36,848 nt of DNA. Source: Thermoanaerobaculia bacterium (lineage in GTDB: Bacteria; Acidobacteriota; Thermoanaerobaculia; UBA5066; DATFVB01). Position 1 is the stretch's first letter; each line of letters opens with the position of its first letter. The stretch lies in NCBI GenBank assembly GCA_035260525.1, contig DATFVB010000272.1, positions 1 to 36,848 on the forward strand, written 5' to 3'. The notes beneath the pieces were generated by a model. That model saw only the letters and a list, made by a program, of their open reading frames with translations. It had not been told where the DNA came from and ran no database searches. Below are positions 25,082-32,207 of the stretch, piece by piece. Made by a program: the position numbers and the translations under genes.

Positions 25082-25663
25082 GTGGACGACGCGCTCTCGG
25101 ATGAGGAGATCGTCGCGCGGATACTCCGCGGCGAGGAGGACCTCTTCCCGATGCTCGTGCGCCGCTACCAGTCCCGCCTCGTCGCGCACCTCTCCCGCGT
25201 CGTCGGCAGCCGGGAAGAAGCGCTCGATCTGTCTCAGGAGATCCTGCTCAAGGTGTTCCAGGCGCTGCCGCGGTACAACGCGGAGTACAAGTTCTCGACG
25301 TGGATCTTCCGGATCGCCTCCAACGCGGGGATCGATTTCCTGCGGAAACGGCGCATCCGCACGGTCTCGATGGACGCCCCTCCCCCGGGAGAGCCGGAGG
25401 AGAACGCGCCGACGCGCGAGTTCCCGTCGTCGGGCCTCGACCCCTATGGAGAGCTCCGGAACCAGGAGCGCCGGGCGAAAATCGGGCGCGAGATCGCCGC
25501 TCTGCCGCCGGAATTCCGGGAATTGATCGGTTTGCGCCATTTTGCGGGCCTTTCCTACGAGGAAATCGCCGAAACCAAGCAAATGCCGCTGGGGACCGTG
25601 AAGAATAAACTTTTTCGCGCTCGGGCCGTTTTAAAGAGCAGGTTGGCAGGGGAGTTGACTTGA
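25082..25663 (+). CDS. ECF-type RNA polymerase sigma factor
   Basis: A 193-residue sigma-70 family factor of the ECF group. Region 2 spans about 20-85 ([34 protein letters not shown], then [23 protein letters not shown]). A linker rich in Pro/Glu follows, then region 4 ([45 protein letters not shown]). GTG 25082 is chosen because AAAGGA lies 9 bases upstream; ATG 25064, six codons earlier, lacks a ribosome-binding site but cannot be excluded. The stop overlaps the next gene (TTGA), the usual sigma/anti-sigma arrangement. Confidence 0.92.
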   Translation: MDDALSDEEIVARILRGEEDLFPMLVRRYQSRLVAHLSRVVGSREEALDLSQEILLKVFQALPRYNAEYKFSTWIFRIASNAGIDFLRKRRIRTVSMDAPPPGEPEENAPTREFPSSGLDPYGELRNQERRAKIGREIAALPPEFRELIGLRHFAGLSYEEIAETKQMPLGTVKNKLFRARAVLKSRLAGELT

Positions 25664-26202
25664 ACTGCACGCGCCCGCTCGACGCTCTGGATCTGGAGGC
25701 CCTGGCTTCGGGGGAGAACCCGGTGCTCACCCCGGACGCCCGCGCCCACGCCGAGACGTGTCCCGACTGCGGCCGGCGCGTGGACGCCTTCCGCGCCCTC
25801 GGCGAGTGGCTCGCCGACGTTTCCCTGCCGGCGGTTCCGGAAGGCTTCGCCGACGGGATCGAGCGTCTTCGCGGTTTTTCGCGCGCCGAGGCGCGCTCCT
25901 GGCGGCTGTGGAAGGCGCCGGCGGCGGCCTTCGCCGGAATGCTCGCCGGCTCGTCGCTCCTCCTCTCGCTGCCGGCGCTCGGCGCCGGCGAGCAGGCCGG
26001 CTTCCTGACGGCGCTCGCTCTCGAGTGGAGAGCCGTCCTCGTCTGGCCCGTGTCGATCGTCCAGTCGCTTCCGGCGGCGGTCTCGGCATTGTCGGACCTT
26101 CTTCTCCGGGACCGGGGATTCGCGGCCCTCTCGATCCTCCTGATGCTGCCGGCGGGGTTCGCCGTGACGCGGCTGTGGGCCCGGCACGCCATCCGCAAGT
26201 GA
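25660..26202 (+). CDS. Putative zinc-finger anti-sigma factor, membrane-bound
   Basis: A 180-residue protein coupled to the ECF sigma gene. Its N-terminus has the anti-sigma zinc motif His30-x3-Cys34-x2-Cys37 (AHAETCPDC), with Cys3 as a possible extra ligand. Two or three hydrophobic segments follow (AAAFAGMLAGSSLLLSLPAL, VLVWPVSIVQSLPAAVSAL, FAALSILLMLPAGFAV), so it is anchored in the inner membrane. It should sequester the sigma factor until a signal releases it; this follows from the family and gene order. TTG start overlaps the sigma stop; its own stop overlaps the next gene (GTGA). Confidence 0.85.
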   Translation: MNCTRPLDALDLEALASGENPVLTPDARAHAETCPDCGRRVDAFRALGEWLADVSLPAVPEGFADGIERLRGFSRAEARSWRLWKAPAAAFAGMLAGSSLLLSLPALGAGEQAGFLTALALEWRAVLVWPVSIVQSLPAAVSALSDLLLRDRGFAALSILLMLPAGFAVTRLWARHAIRK

Positions 26203-27071
26203 AGAGGGCGGGACTCGGAATCGCGTTCGTCCTCGCGGCCGCCGCGGTCGCGCGAGCGGACACGCTGACGACCGTTCGCCGGCCCGTCATCGTCTCCGAG
26301 CCGGTCTCCGGCCGCGTCGCCTCGATCGGAGGAGACGTCACGATCCGGTCGCGGGTAGCCGGCGACGTGATCGTCTGGGGCGCCGACGTGCGCATCGAGC
26401 CGGGCGGTTTCGTCGGCGGCGATGTCGTCGACTTCGGAGGCTCGGTGGCCGCGCCGGAAGGCGCGATCCGCGGCCGGCTGCTCACGCCCGGATCCCTCGG
26501 CGCGCTCTATCTGGCGGAGGCGGAGCGCGCGCCGTGGGCGCGCGAGAACGCGCCGTGGGCGCGCGGCGCGCGACGCACGGTCCCCTGGACCACCGTCGCC
26601 GGGCTGCGGCTCTTCGTCCTCGCGATGTGGATCCTGCTTTCCTCGATCGTGCTGCGCTTCCGGAGCGGGAGTGTGGCGCGAATGGCGAAGGTCTTCGAGG
26701 AGAGCCCGGGAGCCGCCGCGGCTTCGGGCGTCGTCGGGATCGTCTTCCTTTTCCTCGCCGGAATCGCGGCTTTCACGGCGTTGCCGGCGGCCGCCCGTGT
26801 TCCGGCCGCCGCCGCGATCCTCGCCGCCGCGTTCGCGTTGAAGCTGTTCGGGATGACGGCGCTCTTTCTCTTCGCGGGACAGAAGCTCACGGGACGCTTC
26901 TCGCCGGCGTCGCGCCCGGCGGCGCTCGTGCTCGGCCTCGCGGTCTGCGGCGCGGTCTCGCTCGTACCGGTGGCCGGGCCGCTCCTCTGGAGCGCGGCCT
27001 CCGTGTTCGCCGTCGGCGCCGCGCTGTATACGCGCCTGGGCGCGCCTCGCTTCCGCGTCGCGGAAGCGTAG
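26199..27071 (+). CDS. Exported membrane protein with polymer-forming-like beta repeat
   Basis: A 290-residue protein, third gene of the sigma/anti-sigma operon. After a signal peptide (1-20, ending ARA) comes a short right-handed beta-helix-like segment with GDV repeats (SIGGDVTIRSRVAGDVIVWGADVRI, then GGFVGGDVVDFGG), similar to polymer-forming/bactofilin-like folds. Then come an Ala/Arg/Trp linker with the repeat ERAPWARENAPWARGA and four hydrophobic segments (about 135-275). I do not recognise a named family. By position it may take part in the envelope response controlled by the sigma factor or be its sensor; that is inference. GTG start overlaps the anti-sigma stop. Confidence 0.78.
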   Translation: MKRAGLGIAFVLAAAAVARADTLTTVRRPVIVSEPVSGRVASIGGDVTIRSRVAGDVIVWGADVRIEPGGFVGGDVVDFGGSVAAPEGAIRGRLLTPGSLGALYLAEAERAPWARENAPWARGARRTVPWTTVAGLRLFVLAMWILLSSIVLRFRSGSVARMAKVFEESPGAAAASGVVGIVFLFLAGIAAFTALPAAARVPAAAAILAAAFALKLFGMTALFLFAGQKLTGRFSPASRPAALVLGLAVCGAVSLVPVAGPLLWSAASVFAVGAALYTRLGAPRFRVAEA

Positions 27072-27081
27072 GCGGGCGCGC

Positions 27082-27299
27082 CGATGCATCGAGCCGGGCG
27101 GGCGCGTGCCGCCCGCCCGCGGCGCTCGCCGTACGCCGCCGGTACGACTCGGCCGCGGGCCGGGCGACCCGCATCCCGTCCGCCTTCGCCAAGGCTACGG
27201 CGGATCTGCGACACACTTCCGCTGACGCTTCGACGGAAATAGGGAGCGATTCATCCGCCATAGCTCGTGAGAGCGGCGGCGGACCGGGCTCGCGCCTCG
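27082..27299. repeat. Dispersed intergenic repeat, copy D with extra hairpin segment
   Basis: The modules are CGATGCATCGAGCCGG (27082-27097), GGCGCGTGCCGCCC (27101-27114), the hairpin CGTAC-GCCGCCG-GTACG (27130-27146) inside longer GC arms, CGACCCGCATCCCGTC (27165-27180) and GGGCTCGCGCCTCG (27286-27299). About 105 bp (27181-27285) separate the last two, which are adjacent in copy E. This accounts for most of the 339-bp gap; I see no gene in it. Confidence 0.75.
27181..27285. repeat. Candidate inserted segment with three hairpins
   Basis: Hairpins: CCGCC...GGCGG (27180-27203, with inner GCC-AA-GGC), TTCCG...CGGAA (27217-27238) and the nested CCGCC-ATA-GCTC-GTGA-GAGC-GGCGG (27255-27279). The segment interrupts modules that are contiguous in copy E. 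It could be a small non-autonomous element. Confidence 0.5.
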
Positions 27300-27397
27300 G
27301 CGCGCCCCGTTCTCCGGGCTAACTGATTTTCGAAGCAACGGATAACCCCGTACGGGATCACGGCATGACCCTGCAAAGGGCGATCGGGCGACTACGA

Positions 27398-27403
27398 TAA
27401 AGT
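27398..27403 (+). promoter_or_regulatory. Leaderless -10 box of the hydroxybutyryl-CoA dehydrogenase gene
   Basis: TAAAGT lies 7 bases before ATG 27411. It argues against the in-frame GTG at 27402, which it overlaps. Confidence 0.45.
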
Positions 27404-27410
27404 GCGCGGC

Positions 27411-28265
27411 ATGGAAATTCGGACGATCGGCGTGGTCGGGTCCGGTCAGATGGGGAGCGGAATCGCGCACGTCGCGGCCGCCGCCGGCGCCTCGGTCGTG
27501 CTCGCCGACAGCGCGGCGGAGATCGTCGCGCGCGCTCGCGGCATCATCGCGAAGAACCTCGAGCGGGAAGTCGCGAAAGGGAAGCGCACCGCCGAGGAAC
27601 GGGACGCCGCCCTGTCGCGGATCGTCGAGACGACGGACTTCTCCTCCTTCGGTTCCGCCGACCTGGTGATCGAGGCGGTCACCGAGAACGAGTCGGTGAA
27701 GCGCGACGTGCTCCGGCGCGTCGACGAGATCCTGCCGGCCGAGTCGATCCTCGCCACGAACACGTCGTCGATCTCGATCACGAAGCTCGCCGCCGCGACG
27801 AACCGGCCCGACCGGTTCATCGGCATGCACTTCATGAACCCGGTCCCGGTGATGGCGCTCGTCGAGGTGATCCGGGGGATCGCGACCTCGGACGAGACGG
27901 CGCAGACGGTGCGGGCGCTCGCCGAACGGATGGGGAAGACGCCGATTTTCTGCAACGACTTCCCCGGATTCGTCTCCAACCGCGTCCTGATGCCGATGAT
28001 CAACGAGGCGATCTACGCGGTGTTCGAGGGCGTGGCGGAGAAGGAGGCGGTCGACGGCATCATGAAGCTCGGCATGAACCACCCGATGGGCCCCCTGGCG
28101 CTCGCCGATTTCATCGGTCTCGACACGTGCCTTTCGATCCTGCGCGTCCTCCACGACGGCCTCGGGGACCCGAAATACCGTCCCTGTCCGCTGCTCGTGA
28201 AGATGGTGGACGCCGGGTGGCTCGGGCGCAAGTCCGGCCGCGGCTTCTACGACTACGGAAAATGA
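27411..28265 (+). CDS. hbd: 3-hydroxybutyryl-CoA dehydrogenase
   Basis: A 284-residue NAD(P)-dependent dehydrogenase interconverting acetoacetyl-CoA and 3-hydroxybutyryl-CoA in fatty-acid or butanoate metabolism. The Rossmann motif is [14 protein letters not shown] (7-20). Catalytic residues fit: Ser119 (NTSSISI), His140 and Asn143 ([11 protein letters not shown]) and Asn190 (GFVSNR). The C-terminal domain has [27 protein letters not shown] and [11 protein letters not shown]. Length is typical (about 282). There is no Shine-Dalgarno; a TAAAGT box 7 bases upstream suggests a leaderless transcript. Repeat copies D and C flank it on both sides. Confidence 0.96.
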   Translation: MEIRTIGVVGSGQMGSGIAHVAAAAGASVVLADSAAEIVARARGIIAKNLEREVAKGKRTAEERDAALSRIVETTDFSSFGSADLVIEAVTENESVKRDVLRRVDEILPAESILATNTSSISITKLAAATNRPDRFIGMHFMNPVPVMALVEVIRGIATSDETAQTVRALAERMGKTPIFCNDFPGFVSNRVLMPMINEAIYAVFEGVAEKEAVDGIMKLGMNHPMGPLALADFIGLDTCLSILRVLHDGLGDPKYRPCPLLVKMVDAGWLGRKSGRGFYDYGK

Positions 28266-28280
28266 CTGCTGGCGCGGACC

Positions 28281-28400
28281 ATACATCGAGCGATACGGGC
28301 GCGTGCGGGCCGCGTCGCCCACCGACGTACGTCTGGAGTACGCCTGCGGGCGCCGCGGCCCACCCGCTTCCCGTCTCGCTCGCGTCCGGCCGCGCCTCGG
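28281..28400. repeat. Dispersed intergenic repeat, copy C
   Basis: ATACATCGAG (28281-28290), GGGCGCGTGC (28297-28306) and the hairpin CGTAC-GTCTGGA-GTACG (28326-28342). Outer arms GGGCCGCG and CGCGGCCC pair perfectly around it, with an inner GCCC/GGGC pair. The 3' part (ACCCGCTTCCCGTC, then GCTCGCG) matches copies D and E. It fills most of the 216-bp gap. Confidence 0.7.
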
Positions 28401-28481
28401 GGTCCTTCCCGCGGAGCTTTCGAAGCCGAGTTCGGAGCCTGGATCGAGGGCTGGTTCCCGACGGCGAAGAGCGCGGCTGAC

Positions 28482-30326
28482 ATGCTCTGCCAGACGTGCG
28501 GCACCTTCAACGCCGACGCGGCGGCGGAGTACTGCTCGCGGTGCAAGGGGAAGCTCCTCGTCGTTTCCGGTCCCCGTCCGGTCGAGGAGAACGACGCCGG
28601 CGGGAGCGAGGACGTCGGGCTCGACGAGCACCTGCTCGAGCGGATCTCGGCCCTCGAGGAGGTCGTCCGGCGCGAAGGAGAGATGCTCCGCACGCTGTTC
28701 GAGTCGCTCCAGCGTCTCGAGAAGAGCGTCTCTCTGGCCCAGAGCGGGATCCTCGCGCTCCAGGAGACGCTCGAGCAGCGCGGCGTGCTGTCGCCCGGGG
28801 AAACCACCGATCGCTGGCAGGCCCGGTCGGAGAAGCGGCTGCACGCCGTCGAGACGAAGGACCGTCTGCTCGACCGGCGGGACCGGATCCTCGCGGGCTT
28901 CGCGGGCACCGACCGGGACGGGTTCTTCCAGAAGCTCCGGGAGGCCGAGATCGCGATCGTCTCGCTCGACTCCGACCGCGGCCTGCGGCTGCTCGAGGAC
29001 GCGTTCCGGCTCGACCGCGGCAACGCGGATCTCGGGTTCTTCCTCGCGGAGACGTACTTCGCGGCCGGCGATCTCGAGCGCGCCTCGCAGTTCCTGAAGA
29101 GGATCCTCGCCGCGAACCCGAACCACCACGATTCGCTCCTGTATTCCGGCATCGTCGCTTCCGAGTCGGGAGACGCGAAGACCGCCGAGGCCTTCCTGCG
29201 GCGCGCGATCGAGATGAAGCCCGAAGGCTTCCTGTCTCATTTCGCGCTCGGGGGGCTGCTGGCCCGGCAGGCGCGGTTCGACGAAGCGCAGAAGGAGCTG
29301 CTGACCGCCCGCGACATCGCGCCGCTGACGGCGACGCGGATCCTCCTCGGGCAGGTGCAGAGGGAGCTCGGCGAGACGGGGAAGGCGATCGAGGAGTTCG
29401 AGGAGGCCATCCGGGAGGATCCGCGTTCCGAGGAGGCTCACTACCAGCTCGGCCTCGCGTACCTCGAGAAGAACCGTCCCGGCCGCGCGCTCAAGGAGTT
29501 CCAGAACAGCCTCGAGATCAATCCGCGCCGCCTCGAGGTGCAGGAGGCCGTCCGGCTCCTCGAGAGGGAGCGCTGGACGGGCCTCCCCGGCGTCGAGGGG
29601 CCGGCGGCCGAGGAGTTCAAGCGGGCCGAGGAGTGCGTGGCCGACGGCCGTCTCCGCCGCGCGCTCGATCTCTACCGGCGGGCGCTCGAGAAGGACCCGG
29701 AGAACGGGACCGTCCGGATCTCGTACGCGCTCCTCTGCGCCTCGCTCGGGCTCTCCGGAGAGGCGATCGCGGCGTGCCGCCAGATCCTCTCGGGGAAGGC
29801 CGAGGAGATGGTCGCGGCCGCGGCGTGCTCGACGCTCGCGGAAGTGCTCCGGGCCGAAGGGCAGGGACGCGAGGCGGCGCGCGTCGTCGAAGACTTCCTC
29901 GCCCGATACGACTCGCCCGCCGCGCGGACGATCGGGTTCTACGAGCTCGCGTCGAACCTCGCCGACTCGGAGGAGAACTTGAACGAGGCCCTCGACTTCG
30001 CGTCGCGGTCGCTCGAGGCCGCTCCGGACGAGCTGAAGCCGTTCTCCCTCGCGGCGATGGGGTGGGTCTACTACAAGAAAAAGGACTACGACAGCGCGAT
30101 CAAGTTCCTGAAACGGTCGTCCGAGAGCTCGCCGACCCCCTCGACGCTCCACCGTCTCGGGCTCGCGCTGCTGGCCTCCGGGCAGGCGGAGGAGGCCAAG
30201 GCGGCCTTCCGCAAGGCGAAGACGGTCGCCTCGCGGGGCGCGCGGCTCGAGGAGAAGATCCTGGAGCAGGTCCGAATGAATCTGCGCATGATCGAGATGG
30301 CGGCTCCCGGCAAGCGCGGGCGATAG
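28482..30326 (+). CDS. Zinc-ribbon, coiled-coil and TPR protein
   Basis: A 614-residue cytoplasmic protein in three parts. A zinc ribbon (Cys3-x2-Cys6, Cys18-x2-Cys21) is followed by a helical, coiled-coil-like region (about 48-125, LLERISALEEVVRREGEMLRTLFESLQRLEKS), then about a dozen TPR units (from about 165 to the end), for example LGFFLAETYFAAGDLERASQFLKRIL and EAHYQLGLAYLEKNRPGRALKEF. No enzyme motif is present, so a scaffold or adaptor role is likely. The zinc ribbon could bind nucleic acid or protein. The start lacks a clear Shine-Dalgarno, but the Cys pair right after Met supports it. Confidence 0.88.
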   Translation: MLCQTCGTFNADAAAEYCSRCKGKLLVVSGPRPVEENDAGGSEDVGLDEHLLERISALEEVVRREGEMLRTLFESLQRLEKSVSLAQSGILALQETLEQRGVLSPGETTDRWQARSEKRLHAVETKDRLLDRRDRILAGFAGTDRDGFFQKLREAEIAIVSLDSDRGLRLLEDAFRLDRGNADLGFFLAETYFAAGDLERASQFLKRILAANPNHHDSLLYSGIVASESGDAKTAEAFLRRAIEMKPEGFLSHFALGGLLARQARFDEAQKELLTARDIAPLTATRILLGQVQRELGETGKAIEEFEEAIREDPRSEEAHYQLGLAYLEKNRPGRALKEFQNSLEINPRRLEVQEAVRLLERERWTGLPGVEGPAAEEFKRAEECVADGRLRRALDLYRRALEKDPENGTVRISYALLCASLGLSGEAIAACRQILSGKAEEMVAAAACSTLAEVLRAEGQGREAARVVEDFLARYDSPAARTIGFYELASNLADSEENLNEALDFASRSLEAAPDELKPFSLAAMGWVYYKKKDYDSAIKFLKRSSESSPTPSTLHRLGLALLASGQAEEAKAAFRKAKTVASRGARLEEKILEQVRMNLRMIEMAAPGKRGR

Positions 30327-30331
30327 CGGCC

Positions 30332-30430
30332 GTTATACGCGCCCGTCGGGCCCGGCCGCGCTCAACGTACGCTCTCGGTACGCCTCGCGCGCGGGCCGGA
30401 TTCGAGATCGCCCGGTCCGCCTTTCACCGA
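30332..30430. repeat. Dispersed intergenic repeat, copy B
   Basis: TTATACGCGCCCGT at the 5' side resembles copy A. The hairpin CGTAC-GCTCTCG-GTACG (30366-30382) is followed by GCC as in copies A and C, and GC-rich outer arms (GGCCCGGCCGCG and CGCGCGGGCCGG) pair imperfectly. It occupies the gap before proS. Confidence 0.65.
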
Positions 30431-30475
30431 CGGCTTTTCCCCGATCCATTCGCATCAAGAGCGCCGCGCGCCATC

Positions 30476-30484
30476 TGTTAAGCT
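30476..30484 (+). promoter_or_regulatory. Leaderless extended -10 box of proS
   Basis: TGT-TAAGCT (extended -10 pattern TGnTAnnnT) ends 7 bases before ATG 30492; there is no Shine-Dalgarno. Confidence 0.5.
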
Positions 30485-30491
30485 CCCGAAA

Positions 30492-32207
30492 ATGCGCTGG
30501 AGCCGGTATTTTCTGAACACGCTGCGGGAGACGCCCGCGGACGCGGACGCCGTTTCGCACCGCCTGATGATGCGCGCGGGGATGATCCAGAAGGTCGCCG
30601 CGGGGATCTACACCTATCTCCCGCTCGGTCTTCGCGCGGTCCAGAAGCTCGAAACGATCGTCCGCGAGGAGATGAACCGCGAAGGGGCGGTCGAGCTCCT
30701 GATGCCGGCGATCTCGCCCGCCGAGCTGTGGCAGGAATCGGGACGCTGGCAGAAGTACGGCAAAGAGCTCCTTCGCATGAAGGACCGGCACGACCGCGAC
30801 TTCTGCTTCGGGCCGACCCACGAGGAGGTCGTGACCGACACGGTCCGGAAGTCGGTCGTCTCCTACCGGCAGCTCCCGTTGAACCTCTACCAGATCCAGA
30901 CGAAGTTCCGCGACGAGATCCGCCCGCGGTTCGGGCTGATGCGCGGACGCGAGTTCCTCATGAAGGACGCCTATTCCTTCGACGTCGACGACGCCGGGCT
31001 CGCCGAGCAGTACGCGCGGATGATCCGGGCGTACTCGGCCGTCTTCACGCGCTGCAAGCTCGATTTCACGATGGTCGAGTCGGACGTCGGCGCGATCGGC
31101 GGCTCCTCCGCGCACGAGTTCATGGTGCTCGCCGAGACCGGGGAGGATGCCGTCGTCAAGTGCCCGGCCGGCGACTACGGAGCGAATCTCGAGAAGGCCT
31201 CGACGGCGGAGCTCGAGCCGCCCGACGCGGGCCCGCTCGAGCCGATGCGGACGGTCGACACGCCGGGAGCGAAGACGATCGAGCAGATCGCCGCGTTCCT
31301 GAAGGTCCCGCCGTCGCGGACGATCAAGACGCTGATCTTCGAGACCGACCGGGAGTTCGTCGCCGCCGTCGTGCGCGGGGATCTCGACGTTCACGAGGTG
31401 AAGCTCAAGAACCATCTCGGGGCCGAGCATCTCCAGCTCGCTTCCGAGGGAAAGGTGGAGCAGGTCACCGGCGGTCCGTCGGGATTCTCGGGGCCGGTGG
31501 GGCTCTCCGGCGTCCGGATCGTCGTCGACCGGTCGGTCAAGCGTCTCGTCAACGTCGTCGCGGGAGCCAACCGGGCCGACCGCCACCTCGTCGGCGTGAA
31601 CCCGGGACGCGACTTCGACGTGACGGAGATCGCCGACGTCGCCGCCGCCCGGGCCGGCGACCCGTGCCCCCGGTGCGGCTCGCCGCTCGAGGTCGCGCGC
31701 GGGATCGAGGTCGGCAACATCTTCAAGCTCGGGACGAAGTATTCGGTCCCGATGGACTGCTCGTTCCTCGACGAGAACGGCGAGAAGAAGCCGATGGTGA
31801 TGGGCTGCTACGGGCTCGGGATCGGACGGACGGTCGCCGCGGTCGTCGAGCAGAACCACGACGACGCGGGGATCGTCTGGCCCGCGCCGCTCGCGCCGTT
31901 CGACGTGCATCTCATCGCGATGAACGTCGGGGACGAGGAGAATCGCACCGAGGCCGAGCGGGTCTACGCCGCGCTCGGAGAAAGAGGAGTCGACGTGCTG
32001 TACGACGACCGCGACGAGCGGCCGGGGGTCAAGTTCAAGGACGCCGACCTTCTCGGCCTGCCGCTCCGGATCACCGTCGGCGGCCGTTCGCTCAAGGAGG
32101 GAAAGATCGAGCTCTCCCGGCGGAAGGACCGCGCGGTCGAGCCGGTCGCCAAGGAGCAGATCGTCGAGGCCGCGTTCGCCGCGGTCCGGCAGGCGCAGAA
32201 GTCATGA
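30492..32207 (+). CDS. proS: Prolyl-tRNA synthetase, bacterial type with editing insertion
   Basis: A 571-residue class II synthetase that charges tRNA-Pro. Motif 1 region: GIYTYLPLGLRAVQKLETIVREEMN; FGPTHEEVVTD and TKFRDEIRPRFGLMRGREFLMKDAYSF form motif 2; GCYGLGIGRTVAAVVEQNHDD forms motif 3. Between motifs 2 and 3 lies the YbaK-like editing insertion (about 235-380, with SRTIKTLIF and DLDVHEVKLKNHLG), which clears Ala-tRNA-Pro. CPRCGSPLE just before motif 3 is a usual feature. The C-terminal anticodon domain ends in KEQIVEAAF. Length matches the prokaryotic-type form. The stop overlaps maeB (ATGA). Confidence 0.97.
   Translation: MRWSRYFLNTLRETPADADAVSHRLMMRAGMIQKVAAGIYTYLPLGLRAVQKLETIVREEMNREGAVELLMPAISPAELWQESGRWQKYGKELLRMKDRHDRDFCFGPTHEEVVTDTVRKSVVSYRQLPLNLYQIQTKFRDEIRPRFGLMRGREFLMKDAYSFDVDDAGLAEQYARMIRAYSAVFTRCKLDFTMVESDVGAIGGSSAHEFMVLAETGEDAVVKCPAGDYGANLEKASTAELEPPDAGPLEPMRTVDTPGAKTIEQIAAFLKVPPSRTIKTLIFETDREFVAAVVRGDLDVHEVKLKNHLGAEHLQLASEGKVEQVTGGPSGFSGPVGLSGVRIVVDRSVKRLVNVVAGANRADRHLVGVNPGRDFDVTEIADVAAARAGDPCPRCGSPLEVARGIEVGNIFKLGTKYSVPMDCSFLDENGEKKPMVMGCYGLGIGRTVAAVVEQNHDDAGIVWPAPLAPFDVHLIAMNVGDEENRTEAERVYAALGERGVDVLYDDRDERPGVKFKDADLLGLPLRITVGGRSLKEGKIELSRRKDRAVEPVAKEQIVEAAFAAVRQAQKS

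Noticed and set aside
26887-27261. A 124-codon minus-strand frame beginning MADESLPISVEASAEVC
   Set aside because: It reads through the hairpin segment of repeat D and antisense to a membrane-protein gene; likely a repeat-derived spurious frame.
27195-30152. A 985-codon minus-strand open frame over hbd and the TPR gene
   Set aside because: Same shadow effect; low-complexity Arg/Glu/Leu composition and it runs through repeats C and D.
23285-30430. A CRISPR array formed by the repeated hairpins
   Set aside because: Copies are kilobases apart with genes between them, have variable sequence and no regular spacers; no cas genes are present.
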